Shown: positions 1 to 8,062, counted from the stretch's first letter. The stretch: DNA of 64,000 bases from Pedobacter chitinilyticus (GCF_003313385.1 NZ_QMHN01000001.1:80637-144636), one strand, 5' to 3'. The notes: a model not told the origin generated them from the sequence alone. Numbers and translations: made by a program.

Positions 1-2
1 AC

Positions 3-707
3 AACGTGAACCTTAACTATCTTAAAAAATTGCATGATTTAAATGGAAATACTTTCACTTTTGATGTTTCGGCTTTTTACACTCGTTTCAGCAACCGTAT
101 TGTAGCTGATTATGAAACCAATACTAATCAAATTAGATACAATAACCTTACTGGTTATGCGGTAAGTAGGGGTTTAACTGGAAATTTTGATGTCACGTTA
201 AATTTTGGACTGAAATTGAATGCTGGGATTACCTTGCAGGATGTAGGTTTGGTACAGAACGGGAACAAAACACAGCAAATATTAACTGAAAAATGGATGG
301 GTACTTGGTCGGTTTCTTATCTTATCAATAAGCTGAATTTGGGAATTGATTATACGGGAAATATTTATGGACCAATGCGATTGCCTTTGTTGAATGATTT
401 GGATCCTCGTCAGCCTTTTTCACCAGTATGGAGTTTACAGAATATCCAATTTACTTATCGTGGGTTTAAAAATTTAGAGGTTTATACGGGTGTAAAAAAC
501 CTGCTTAATTTTAAGCCTACCAGAAATAATCCTTTTATTATTGCCCGTGCTAATGATTCTTTCGACAAGCAAGTGCAGTTTGATGCTAACGGAAATGCGA
601 TGGCCACGCCAAATAATCCTTATGGTTTAACTTTTGATCCGAGTTATGTTTATGCGCCAAATCAAGGGATAAGGGGTTTTTTCGGACTAAGATATACTTT
701 GAAATAG
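3..707 (+). CDS. TonB-dependent outer-membrane receptor, C-terminal part (5' end outside window)
   Basis: Open from the window edge to a TAG at 705-707, so the start lies upstream. The translated part has alternating amphipathic strands typical of a TonB-dependent beta-barrel. It contains a barrel-strand segment (VYTGVKNLLNFKPTRNNP) and ends in GFFGLRYTLK, the aromatic-rich last strand recognised by the Bam machinery. The family imports siderophores, cobalamin or other large ligands across the outer membrane using TonB-ExbBD energy. The substrate cannot be told from this fragment, because the plug domain and TonB box are missing. A strong hairpin follows the stop. Confidence 0.85.
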   Translation, partial: NVNLNYLKKLHDLNGNTFTFDVSAFYTRFSNRIVADYETNTNQIRYNNLTGYAVSRGLTGNFDVTLNFGLKLNAGITLQDVGLVQNGNKTQQILTEKWMGTWSVSYLINKLNLGIDYTGNIYGPMRLPLLNDLDPRQPFSPVWSLQNIQFTYRGFKNLEVYTGVKNLLNFKPTRNNPFIIARANDSFDKQVQFDANGNAMATPNNPYGLTFDPSYVYAPNQGIRGFFGLRYTLK

Positions 708-732
708 TTTAGGCGATAAAATTAATTAGTTT

Positions 733-787
733 TTCCCAGATTGCAATTGAGTAATGAAAACTCAATTAGCAGTCTGGGAATTGTTTT
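733..787 (+). terminator. Rho-independent terminator after the TonB-dependent receptor
   Basis: A long stem (733-752 pairing with 760-780, one bulge and one G-T pair, loop about 7 nt) is followed by TTGTTTT. It lies between convergent genes and is U-rich only on the plus-strand side. Confidence 0.8.
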
Positions 788-796
788 AAAAGTCGG

Positions 797-1339
797 TTAT
801 TCTTTTACTGATATAAAAGTTTCTACTTCGGCTTGATCACCCAGATAATATTTTTTTCCGTGGATAGTAAAGTCAAATTTATAGGCTCTATTTAAGGTTT
901 TGTTTTGCCATATTTCCATCCATGTGTTGAAAACGGCTTCGGGCATTTTTCCTTTTGATACAAATTTTTGATAGTTCGCTTTTTCAATGGTTATGCCTAC
1001 AAACCCTTCGGGGATATTGGCTAATGAATTCACCTGTGATCCGATGATGGTGGTATATGGCCCCGTGTGGTCTGTTTCGTAAGCAGTGTATACGGCGTAG
1101 ATGTCGTCATTTACTTTGTTAGGAATTTGTTTTTGAATCTCTTCTCCCCAGAACTTCTTCCATAATGTTTCAATGTCTTGGGCTGATTGTCCATTTTGAT
1201 TGGTAGTTCTTACCGAAATTCCGATGACGTAAAATTGTTGAATGGTTTGTTTTTTCATTGTTTTTGTTTGTGATTGAGCAGTGAAGGGTAAAATTGTAAA
1301 TGCCGTGAGCATGAACTGATGCAATTTTTTCATTTCCAT
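797..1339 (-). CDS. Exported GyrI/AraC-effector-binding-like protein
   Basis: 180 residues. The N-terminus (KKLHQFMLTAFTILPFTAQS) reads as a signal peptide cleaved near residue 24. The rest resembles the GyrI-like/AraC effector-binding fold: an opening strand with FYVIGISVRT, a middle with YAVYTAYETDHTGPYTTIIG, then VNSLANIPEGFVGITIEKANYQKF and a C-terminal DFTIHG. Members bind small molecules. Most are cytoplasmic, so an exported copy is slightly odd. A cytoplasmic form could start at Met28 (MKKQTIQQF). Start at 1339 or two codons later is equally plausible. Function is inferred from fold resemblance only. Confidence 0.6.
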   Translation of the reverse strand: MEMKKLHQFMLTAFTILPFTAQSQTKTMKKQTIQQFYVIGISVRTTNQNGQSAQDIETLWKKFWGEEIQKQIPNKVNDDIYAVYTAYETDHTGPYTTIIGSQVNSLANIPEGFVGITIEKANYQKFVSKGKMPEAVFNTWMEIWQNKTLNRAYKFDFTIHGKKYYLGDQAEVETFISVKE

Positions 1340-1565
1340 TTTAATTATTGCATAAAGCTAAAATGGGATAGTGACAGCCCTATGGCAGTGGGTTAAAAAA
1401 GTTAAAAAAATAGAAAGTTATTGAATATTAAATTTCAGTCTTTGTATAGCTATGAGATCTTTTACTAACTGTAAAGATTTGTGAAGTTTAGCAGAGAACG
1501 CAAAGTTGATAGTGGTAGTTGTATTTGGGATTGCACGCTAAGTTTTGGGCAGTAGCTTTTGTTTG

Positions 1566-1700
1566 TTAAACCCGATTGTAGTGGAAATACTTTTTGTTGC
1601 AGGGAAAAACCTCATAGGTTTCCTTTGGATCATGTGGATAAACCTATGAGGTTTGGGAATTGGCCCAACAAAAAGATTGGAGTGGAAAGCGGGGCTGCCG
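1566..1700. repeat. Nested inverted-repeat extragenic element
   Basis: The 391-base gap 1340-1730 has no convincing gene. It holds a nested palindromic element. Outer arms begin CCCGATTGTAGTGGAAA and end GTGGAAAGCGGGGCTG. An inner 10-bp pair CTTTTTGTTG / CAACAAAAAG sits at 1590-1599 and 1666-1675. A central perfect 15-bp pair AAACCTCATAGGTTT / AAACCTATGAGGTTT sits at 1607-1621 and 1640-1654. The outer arms recur at 13353-13425 with a different core. Confidence 0.75.
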
Positions 1701-1730
1701 TAAATAGTTGCTGTTGTATTGCTTTTCTAA

Positions 1731-3593
1731 TTATCTTACAATGAGCACTGGGATATCTACTTTGTGTCTAACTGAATCGACAGTAGTTCCAAAAATTAGG
1801 TCTTTAAGGCCTTTGTGCCCATGTGCACCCATTACCAAAAGTTCCAATTTGTTGGTGTTGCTAATTTCGGCGATGGCTTTTGCGGTACCACCAAAACCAA
1901 TATGCGGCGTAGATTGATAGCCTAATTCAGCCAGGTTCTCTTGGTATTTTTTGAGATTGTCGATATCAGATTGCGTCTCATGGTCCATAACGGTTTTGCC
2001 ATGGTAGCGTGCCGCCGCGGTTTCTACTACGTGGATAAGGTAATAGTGTGCATCTTTTCCGCCTTGAATTAACGCATGGCGAATGGTTTTCCGATCGTTC
2101 TCTGAAAAATCTACGGTAATGCCAATCTTCTCATAATTGATTTTCTCGATTTGACCTATGGCAAGTGCATCACCATGAGGTACATTGCTAATCAACTGTT
2201 TTTTACCCACAAACGGATACACAAAAATATAAAGTAATAGCAAGGCAACAAGGATGGCTACTGGCAACACAATGACATAGATATACCAAGCGTTGTTTGA
2301 TTCTTTTATCCAGCCCCCAATTTCTTCAATTACTAATTTGATGTTTAAGGCTACAATGACCGCTGCACTTAACCAAGCCAAAATTTTCACCCAAAGTTTG
2401 ATGGTGAATTCCTTCATTTCTTTTTTATCGGAGTTGAGGTGAATGAGCGGAATAATGGCAAAGCCTAGTTGTAAACTTAATACTACCTGACTTAAAATCA
2501 GTAAGCCACCTAGGGCGTCATCACCGAAGTAAAGAATGGTGAAAAATGCGGGAACAATAGCTAAAAGGCGAGTAATTAGACGGCGCAGCCAAGGTTGTAT
2601 CCTTAGGTTTAAGTGACCTTCCATTACAATTTGACCAGCTAAGGTACCTGTTACGGTAGAGCTTTGTCCAGCAGCAATAAGCGCAATGGCGAAGAGGGCA
2701 GGGGCCACATCACCGAAAATATTACTCAGTAATTCGTGTGCATCCTGTATTTCGGCCACTTCGTGAAAGCCGTTTTTAAAGAAAGCTGCTGCGGCCAGAA
2801 TTAAAATGGCGGCATTGACAAAAAAAGCCAAGTTGAGCGCTACAGCAGTATCTATAAAATTGAACTTGATGGCTTCTTTAATTCCTTTGCTGTCTCTCTC
2901 GAATTTTCGGGTTTGCACCAATGAGGAATGTAGGTAAAGGTTATGCGGCATTACGGTAGCGCCAATGATACCAATGGCAATATAAAGTGCCTCTCCACCA
3001 AGCATTGAGGGTTCAAAACCCTTGGCAATTTCACCTAGGGAAGGCTGAACGATGAACATTTCTGCTAAGAAGGAAATCCCAACGATGAAAACCATGGAAA
3101 CAATAAACGCTTCCATTTTTCGCATGCCTTTGTTGAGTAGAAATAGTAGTAATACGGTATCGAAAATGGTGATGGATATTCCCCATATTAAAGGGAGCCC
3201 GAAAAGTAAGTTTAAACCAATGGCCATCCCAATAATTTCGGCCAAATCGCAGGCGATGATGGCTGTTTGTGCCAAAACGAACAAGGGGAAATTCACCCAT
3301 TTGGGGTAGGTATTTCGGGATGCTTGTGCTAAATCCAATCCTCTCACAATGCCTAAACGGGCACTTAATGATTGAAGCAGTAGTGCAATCAAATTAGACA
3401 TGAGGAGCACCCAGATAAGTTGATAGCCAAATTTACTGCCACCTGCAATATCCGTTGCCCAATTACCTGGGTCCATATAACCTACACTTACCAGATAGGC
3501 GGGACCTAAAAATGCCAGTATTCTTCTCCAACCTTTTCTTTGATGGGTAGCTACGCTTTGGTGTACTTCGCTTAGGGATTGTTTTTCGGCCAT
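1731..3593 (-). CDS. mntH: Nramp-family divalent metal (Mn2+/Fe2+) transporter fused to a universal stress protein domain
   Basis: 620 residues. The first ~450 form an Nramp transporter: about 11 hydrophobic segments, the TM1 metal-binding motif DPGN at 41-44 and the TM6 motif MPHN at 215-218. These bind Mn2+ or Fe2+ for proton-coupled import across the inner membrane. Residues ~480-620 form a UspA-like domain ending in GAHGHKG, then FGTTVDSV and PVLIVR, which fits the G-2x-G-9x-G(S/T) nucleotide-binding signature. Its ATG overlaps the stop of mntR by one base (TAATG), indicating one operon with translational coupling. Classical MntH ends after the membrane part, so the stress-domain fusion is the notable feature. 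Mn2+ rather than Fe2+ is inferred from the regulator. Confidence 0.9.
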   Translation of the reverse strand: MAEKQSLSEVHQSVATHQRKGWRRILAFLGPAYLVSVGYMDPGNWATDIAGGSKFGYQLIWVLLMSNLIALLLQSLSARLGIVRGLDLAQASRNTYPKWVNFPLFVLAQTAIIACDLAEIIGMAIGLNLLFGLPLIWGISITIFDTVLLLFLLNKGMRKMEAFIVSMVFIVGISFLAEMFIVQPSLGEIAKGFEPSMLGGEALYIAIGIIGATVMPHNLYLHSSLVQTRKFERDSKGIKEAIKFNFIDTAVALNLAFFVNAAILILAAAAFFKNGFHEVAEIQDAHELLSNIFGDVAPALFAIALIAAGQSSTVTGTLAGQIVMEGHLNLRIQPWLRRLITRLLAIVPAFFTILYFGDDALGGLLILSQVVLSLQLGFAIIPLIHLNSDKKEMKEFTIKLWVKILAWLSAAVIVALNIKLVIEEIGGWIKESNNAWYIYVIVLPVAILVALLLLYIFVYPFVGKKQLISNVPHGDALAIGQIEKINYEKIGITVDFSENDRKTIRHALIQGGKDAHYYLIHVVETAAARYHGKTVMDHETQSDIDNLKKYQENLAELGYQSTPHIGFGGTAKAIAEISNTNKLELLVMGAHGHKGLKDLIFGTTVDSVRHKVDIPVLIVR

Positions 3594-4246
3594 TAGTTCT
3601 TCGTGATTAGGATGTGTTTGGCTACTTCTCTACTGATATTTAGTTTTTCCTGCTCTAATAATAATTCTACGGAGCCATCAAATTCTACCACGTCAATTAC
3701 TTCTACTCGTTTGCCAAGCGTAAGACCCAGTTTTTCTAAATGTTTTAAAAAAGGAGAGGAGTGTTCACTTACTCCTGTGATGTTGCCTTTATCGCCATTT
3801 TTAAGCTTACTTAGTTTCACGAAAGTCATTTCAGCGAAATTGCCATTTTTGTCGGGAATGGGGTCGCCATGTGGGTCAACTTTGGGATAATCCAAGAATT
3901 CGTCTAGGCGTTCGATGAGTAAGTTAGATTGGATGTGTTCTAATTCTTCGGCTACTTCATGCACCTCGTCCCACTTGAAATTTAATTTGTCTACCAAAAA
4001 TACTTCCCAAAGCCTATGTTTTCTAACGATGTTAATGGCGGTTAGCTTTCCTTTTTCGGTGAGGGTTACGCCTTGGTACTTTACATAGTGCACCAATTCT
4101 TTCTCCGATAACTTTTTAATCATATCCGTTACAGAGGCCGCCTTGGTTTGAATACGATCCGCAATGGCATTGGTTTGCACGGGATGGCTTATTTCCGATA
4201 GGTGATAAATGACCTTAAGGTAGTTCTCTTCTGTGTATGATTGCAT
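3593..4246 (-). CDS. mntR: DtxR/MntR-family metal-dependent repressor
   Basis: 217 residues from the ATG at 4246 (MQSYTEENYL). A longer reading frame begins with a TTG inside the operator palindrome, so the ATG is preferred. The N-terminal winged helix is followed by a dimerisation/metal-binding domain with EELEHIQSNLLIERLDEFL. The C-terminal ~65 residues form an FeoA/SH3-like domain. Members bind DNA when loaded with Mn2+ or Fe2+. It is the first gene of an operon with the Nramp transporter and very likely represses its own promoter. Mn2+ specificity is inferred from the partner. Confidence 0.88.
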   Translation of the reverse strand: MQSYTEENYLKVIYHLSEISHPVQTNAIADRIQTKAASVTDMIKKLSEKELVHYVKYQGVTLTEKGKLTAINIVRKHRLWEVFLVDKLNFKWDEVHEVAEELEHIQSNLLIERLDEFLDYPKVDPHGDPIPDKNGNFAEMTFVKLSKLKNGDKGNITGVSEHSSPFLKHLEKLGLTLGKRVEVIDVVEFDGSVELLLEQEKLNISREVAKHILITKN

Positions 4247-4267
4247 TTTTGGTTTTCTAATTCTTAA

Positions 4268-4283
4268 TTTAGACAAATCTAAA
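4268..4283 (-). promoter_or_regulatory. Operator palindrome of the mntR-mntH operon overlapping its -7 box
   Basis: TTTAGACAAATCTAAA is a perfect 6+6 inverted repeat with a 4-base spacer, 22 bases before the mntR ATG. On the minus strand it contains TAGATTTG (4274-4281), a match to the Bacteroidota -7 consensus TAnnTTTG. Repressor bound here would block polymerase. The layout fits autoregulation by a DtxR-family protein. Confidence 0.7.
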
Positions 4284-4336
4284 AATAATTGTATAAAATA
4301 TTCGCTAATTTTTTACATTAGTTTTAGAATAAAATT

Positions 4337-4366
4337 TTGTGGATTGCCCTTACTGTTATACCTTTG
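4337..4366 (+). promoter_or_regulatory. Promoter of the Lrp/AsnC regulator gene
   Basis: TTG at 4337-4339, 19 bases, then TACCTTTG at 4359-4366. This is a full match to the Bacteroidota TTG-N19-21-TAnnTTTG promoter, 19 bases before the ATG. Confidence 0.65.
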
Positions 4367-4385
4367 GGTAATTCAAACAAAACAT

Positions 4386-4856
4386 ATGGCACTAGAACTC
4401 GACAAGATAGATTTCAAGATTTTGAAGTTGTTGCAAGAAAACGGAAGGATCACCAACCTATTGTTATCGCAAGAAATTGGTCTTTCTCCAGCACCTACTT
4501 TAGAGCGAGTAAGAAAACTGGAAATGTCTGGTTATATCAAAAGTTATCATGCTTTGGTTGATGAAGAAAAACTAGGTCTTGGTATCAAGACTTTCATTCA
4601 AATTCAGTTAGACTTCCATAAAAACAATACAATCCAGATTTTTTTGGATGAGGTGAACCAAATTAAGGAAGTAACGGAATGCCACCACGTTACTGGTCAG
4701 GCAGATTTTCTACTCAAAGTTTATGTAAGCGACATCAAGTCCTACGAGCGTTTGATTATGGATAAAATCAGTAAGATTTCTGTAGTGAAAACTTTCCAAA
4801 CGATGATGATCATGTCGACAACGAAGAAGGAGCCGATTGTGCCGTTGGAGTACTAG
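4386..4856 (+). CDS. Lrp/AsnC family transcriptional regulator
   Basis: 156 residues from the ATG at 4386. The frame is open further upstream but would include the promoter, and MALELDKIDFKILKLLQENG is the canonical family start. Residues ~5-65 are the helix-turn-helix (LSQEIGLSPAPTLERVRKLE). Residues ~70-145 are the RAM ligand-binding domain, including CHHVTGQADFLLKVYV. Members are global or local regulators that sense amino acids. It is divergent from mntR and monocistronic. No specific target can be named. Confidence 0.9.
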   Translation: MALELDKIDFKILKLLQENGRITNLLLSQEIGLSPAPTLERVRKLEMSGYIKSYHALVDEEKLGLGIKTFIQIQLDFHKNNTIQIFLDEVNQIKEVTECHHVTGQADFLLKVYVSDIKSYERLIMDKISKISVVKTFQTMMIMSTTKKEPIVPLEY

Positions 4857-4864
4857 TACTTTTT

Positions 4865-4884
4865 ACCACCTAAGACACCTTAGT
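4865..4884. repeat. Left arm of an inverted repeat flanking the GxxExxY gene
   Basis: ACCACCTAAGACACCTTAGT is the exact reverse complement of 5370-5389. Similarity continues inward for about 15 more bases (TTCATCTTAG on this side). The same core, CACCTTAG then TTCATTTTAG, recurs in the tandem repeat at 7701-8062. Confidence 0.85.
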
Positions 4885-4889
4885 TCATC

Positions 4890-5306
4890 TTAGAGCAAAT
4901 CTCTATATAATTCATTAACGAAAGTTTTCTTTCCGTTGTGAATAATATTTGTACAATTGAAATTTATAAGTAATCCCTTAGGGACATTAAGCAATTTCAT
5001 ATATGTGAGTATTTGGGCTTCATAGATTGGATGAATAGTTTCTACTGATTTCAATTCCATTATCAAGCAGTTCTCTACCAATAAATCTACTCTTAAAGCG
5101 GTGTTTATGCTAACGCCTTTGTATTCTATATCAATGATATGTTCTGAAACATAAAAGATATCTCTTAACTGTAATTCTCTTTCTAGGCAACGGTGGTAGA
5201 CACTTTCTAATAATCCAGGTCCAAGATTTTTATGGATTTCGATGCATGCACCTGTTACTTCGTATTCCAAAGCGCTGATAAGCTTTTTATTTATGTCGTT
5301 TTCCAT
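4890..5306 (-). CDS. GxxExxY family protein (PD-(D/E)XK-like fold)
   Basis: 138 residues. The signature G31-LL-E34-SV-Y37 gives the family its name. Residues around D74 (RVDLLVEN) and E84-L-K86 (IMELKSV) form a D...ExK pattern like the PD-(D/E)XK nuclease core. The family is abundant in Bacteroidota and has no settled function. The gene sits alone between perfect 20-bp inverted repeats, and its stop lies just inside the left arm. A role as part of a mobile or repeat-associated unit is an inference. Confidence 0.85.
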   Translation of the reverse strand: MENDINKKLISALEYEVTGACIEIHKNLGPGLLESVYHRCLERELQLRDIFYVSEHIIDIEYKGVSINTALRVDLLVENCLIMELKSVETIHPIYEAQILTYMKLLNVPKGLLINFNCTNIIHNGKKTFVNELYRDLL

Positions 5307-5369
5307 TAGATATACTTTGAAGATGTATCTAAATATACTAATAGAACGATATATAAAAAACTAAAATGT

Positions 5370-5389
5370 ACTAAGGTGTCTTAGGTGGT
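5370..5389. repeat. Right arm of the inverted repeat flanking the GxxExxY gene
   Basis: ACTAAGGTGTCTTAGGTGGT, perfect reverse complement of 4865-4884. Together the arms bracket a 525-bp unit. Confidence 0.85.
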
Positions 5390-5441
5390 TAATTAAATTA
5401 GGTATTAGTGTTCAGCTATGTGATGCTGTTGTGGTTATTAG

Positions 5442-6119
5442 TTAAACGATTTGCCAATCAATAGGCTCTTTTCCTTCCTTTTTAAGGATTTCATTGGTCT
5501 TTGAAAAGGGCTTGGAACCGAAAAAACCGTTGTAAGCAGAAAAAGGAGAAGGGTGTGCAGACTTAATGATGAAGTGCTTGCTCTGATCAATCAAGCTTTC
5601 TTTTTGTTTGGCGTAGTTGCCCCATAGGATAAATACCAATCCGCTTCTTTTTGCAGATAATTCAGAAATGACTTTGTCGGTAAATTGTTCCCAGCCTTTG
5701 TTTTGATGTGATCCAGCGGTATGCGCTCTAACTGTTAATGTTGCGTTTAAGAGCATTACGCCTTGATCGGCCCAACTGGTGAGTTCTCCGTGGCTGGGGG
5801 GGTTAAAATCAGGGAATTCATCCGCCAGTTCTTTATAGATGTTTTTAAGTGATGGGGGAGGAACTATTCCTTTTTGCACAGAGAAGGAAAGACCATGCGC
5901 TTGTCCTACACCGTGATAAGGATCTTGACCCAAGATCACCACTTTTACTTTTTCAAAAGGCGTGTGCTTAAAGGCATTGAAAATATCGGAACCCTTAGGG
6001 AAAATAGTGAAACCAGCTTGTTTCTCCTGCTGAAGAAAATTTTTTAAACTCTTCATGTAAGGTTTTTCAAACTCGTCTTTTAGTACTTCAAACCAACCAG
6101 GTTCCAAATCAATAGCCAT
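5442..6119 (-). CDS. ung: Uracil-DNA glycosylase, family 1
   Basis: 225 residues, full length for the family. It has the water-activating motif GQDPYH (catalytic D66) and LLNATLTVRAHTAGSHQNKGW. Near the C-terminus HPSPFSAYNGFFGSKPFS carries the catalytic His and the minor-groove loop. It removes uracil from DNA to start base-excision repair in the cytoplasm. The start lies one base downstream of the stop of the thioredoxin-like gene, so the two are probably co-transcribed. Confidence 0.97.
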   Translation of the reverse strand: MAIDLEPGWFEVLKDEFEKPYMKSLKNFLQQEKQAGFTIFPKGSDIFNAFKHTPFEKVKVVILGQDPYHGVGQAHGLSFSVQKGIVPPPSLKNIYKELADEFPDFNPPSHGELTSWADQGVMLLNATLTVRAHTAGSHQNKGWEQFTDKVISELSAKRSGLVFILWGNYAKQKESLIDQSKHFIIKSAHPSPFSAYNGFFGSKPFSKTNEILKKEGKEPIDWQIV

Positions 6120-6120
6120 A

Positions 6121-6639
6121 TTATTTTTTTGCGGTCAATATTTCAATAAGGTCCAGTTCTAAGCTCTTTTTTGGAAACTCAGTAATGCGTCCAATTTCGG
6201 TACCTTTTTTATCCGTAACAATGAAGGTAGGAACACGTGTGATGTTTAGGTTATCTATTAGGCCGTTTTCTGCTTTCTTGGCACCGTCTACTGCAATAAA
6301 AGCGACATGGTCTTCTTTTACCTTAGCTGCATCAGCAACTTTTAGGAAGTTTGGTACTTGAAATTTGCTATCGCCACACCAAGTTCCTAGTACTACCTTG
6401 ATTTTTTTATCCTTTAGTAGTTTGGTTAATTGGGCCATTGAAGCTGAGTCTACTTTGTAGTTCTCATAATTGGCATCGTAGCTTGCTTTAAATTCAGGAA
6501 AGGTCACCAAACCTTCTCTTGAGCACTCGTTTAACATGATTTGTTTATGTTTAATCTGATCTTCTAGTTTTTTATTGATTTCTTGTGCATTGGCCGAAAT
6601 GAAAAACAGGCCCAGCACCATTGTAAATAAGTACTTCAT
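6121..6639 (-). CDS. Exported thioredoxin-fold protein with a single-cysteine WCGDS site
   Basis: 172 residues with a signal peptide (cleavage after SANA, ~residue 19). The thioredoxin core has VVLGTWCGDSKFQVP at 82-96 and a cis-Pro loop RVPTFIV. The usual WCxxC is WCGDS, so the resolving cysteine is missing and Ser91 takes its place. It therefore cannot cycle as a normal dithiol oxidoreductase and may act on mixed disulfides or simply bind partners. It is probably periplasmic and co-transcribed with ung. Confidence 0.8.
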   Translation of the reverse strand: MKYLFTMVLGLFFISANAQEINKKLEDQIKHKQIMLNECSREGLVTFPEFKASYDANYENYKVDSASMAQLTKLLKDKKIKVVLGTWCGDSKFQVPNFLKVADAAKVKEDHVAFIAVDGAKKAENGLIDNLNITRVPTFIVTDKKGTEIGRITEFPKKSLELDLIEILTAKK

Positions 6640-6724
6640 TGTTATCTAATTTTTGTTGAAATTATAAATTAAATCGCTATTTTCTGCTATATAAAACCGA
6701 TATTTGCAGAAATATTGAAAAACT

Positions 6725-7270
6725 ATGTCAAATTTGGTACGCCTAATTATAGGCTTTGCTTTACTTGGTGCGGCAGTTGCACTTTTTATTTTCGGTCACT
6801 GGGGTTGGGGTATACCAGCCGTTTTGTTTAGTATATTTATTTTCATCACGTATTTTTACAATGAGAATATGCTGATTGCACAATGGTATTTGCGTAAAGA
6901 TAATATGCCTAAAGCGGAAGTGTTTTTGGGGAAAATTACCAATTACGAGAAGCAGTTGAACAAAATGCAATACGGATATTTCCATCTTTTGGTGGGTCTA
7001 ATCGAATCGAGAAAAGCACCTTTGAAATCTGAGAAGTACTTTAAGAATGCTTTGAGTTTAGGTTTGCATATGGATCACAACGTAGCAATGGCCAAGTTAA
7101 GTTTGGCGGGTATTGCCATGGCTAAACGCAACAAACGTGAAGCGCAAATGTATTTGGCAGAAGCTAAAAAAGCGGATAAAAATAAACTATTGGCTGATCA
7201 GATTAAACAAATGAAAGACCAGCTTGGCATGTTAGATAAGCAACAACAAGTGCGCTACAGCCATAGATAG
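6725..7270 (+). CDS. Conserved membrane protein with TPR-like cytoplasmic part
   Basis: 181 residues. Two closely spaced hydrophobic segments (~5-22 and ~26-45) form a hairpin. A helical region with two TPR-like repeats follows (MPKAEVFLGKITNYEKQLNK and the segment from SEKYFKNALSLGL to EAQMYLAEAKKADK). The C-terminus is rich in Lys and Gln. No enzyme motif is visible. It is monocistronic and ends in a strong terminator. A scaffold role is only a guess. Confidence 0.75.
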   Translation: MSNLVRLIIGFALLGAAVALFIFGHWGWGIPAVLFSIFIFITYFYNENMLIAQWYLRKDNMPKAEVFLGKITNYEKQLNKMQYGYFHLLVGLIESRKAPLKSEKYFKNALSLGLHMDHNVAMAKLSLAGIAMAKRNKREAQMYLAEAKKADKNKLLADQIKQMKDQLGMLDKQQQVRYSHR

Positions 7271-7286
7271 GATTTTAAAAGGCATA

Positions 7287-7327
7287 AAAAAAGGTCTGGT
7301 TGCTTCACAGCGGCTAGACCTTTTTTA
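7287..7327. terminator. Bidirectional terminator between convergent genes
   Basis: AAAAAAGGTCT (7287-7297) pairs with AGACCTTTTTT (7316-7326). The A-run and T-run make it work in both directions. It serves the gene ending at 7270 and overlaps the stop of the minus-strand gene at 7325. Confidence 0.85.
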
Positions 7328-7537
7328 TTTGTCGCAAAGGCGATCAAAGTTTTCTTCGAATGCTGAATCTGTCCTACTTATCAGGTCGTCTTCTTCTTCC
7401 ATTCTTTTCTTGCTGAAAAACAATTCCTCAGCTTGGATTCGCTTAATTAATTGACGAATAAGCGATAAATCAAACGTCTCTCTGCTTAACTTGATGCAGT
7501 ATTCGTTTTCTGTGATTTCGATACTTGAACTATTCAT
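7325..7537 (-). CDS. Small acidic protein of unknown function
   Basis: 70 residues with a good ATG (MNSSSIEITENEYCIKLSRE). The beta-rich N-terminus is followed by one amphipathic helix (DLSLIRQLIKRIQAEELFF) and an acidic tail. The size and shape resemble small antitoxin-like or adaptor proteins, but no toxin gene is adjacent. Placement directly at a bidirectional terminator supports a real gene. Confidence 0.55.
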   Translation of the reverse strand: MNSSSIEITENEYCIKLSRETFDLSLIRQLIKRIQAEELFFSKKRMEEEDDLISRTDSAFEENFDRLCDK

Positions 7538-7700
7538 CTTATTTAGATTTTAATACAGGTCTAAAATAGAAAAGCCTTTTTAAGCGTAGGGTAACATGCT
7601 TTTAACTTTTTGTTATGTTTTTGTTAAGGAAGAAGGTTTTTATTTTACAACCTTCGACATTTTAGAGCATTTTAGTTTTTTGGCATGAATGGTGAAATGT

Positions 7701-8062
7701 TTTTAAAACACCTTAGACAACTTAGTTCATTTTAGCTTCTGAACCATTAAGGAATTAAGGGACATTAAGATTTTTTATGAGACATAGTCTTAATTGTCTT
7801 CATTTCTTAATGTTTTGTTTTTAAAACACCTTAGATACCTTAAGTTCATTTTAGCTTCTGAACCATTAAGGGATTAAGGGATTAAGGGGCATTAAGATTT
7901 TTTATAACGCCTGGTCTTAATTGCTTTCATTTCTTAATGTTTTGTTTTTAAAACACCTTAGATACCTTAAGTTCATTTTAGTTTTTTAACCATTAAGGGA
8001 TTAAGGGACATTAAGATTTTTTATAAGGCCTGGTCTTAATTGTCTTCATTCCTTAATGTTTT
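7701..8062. repeat. Three tandem extragenic repeats of ~118-127 bp
   Basis: The gap 7538-8060 has no gene. Copies start at about 7705, 7823 and 7950 (AAAACACCTTAG). Each continues with TTCATTTTAG, then CCATTAAGG...ATTAAGG, CATTAAGATTTTTTAT, GGTCTTAATTG and CTTAATGTTTT. CATTAAGA and TCTTAATG parts can pair within each unit. The leading core matches the arms around the GxxExxY gene. Confidence 0.8.

Noticed and set aside
1559..1744. A 61-codon plus-strand frame
   Set aside because: It runs through the nested inverted-repeat element and into the end of the opposite-strand mntH gene, with no family resemblance.
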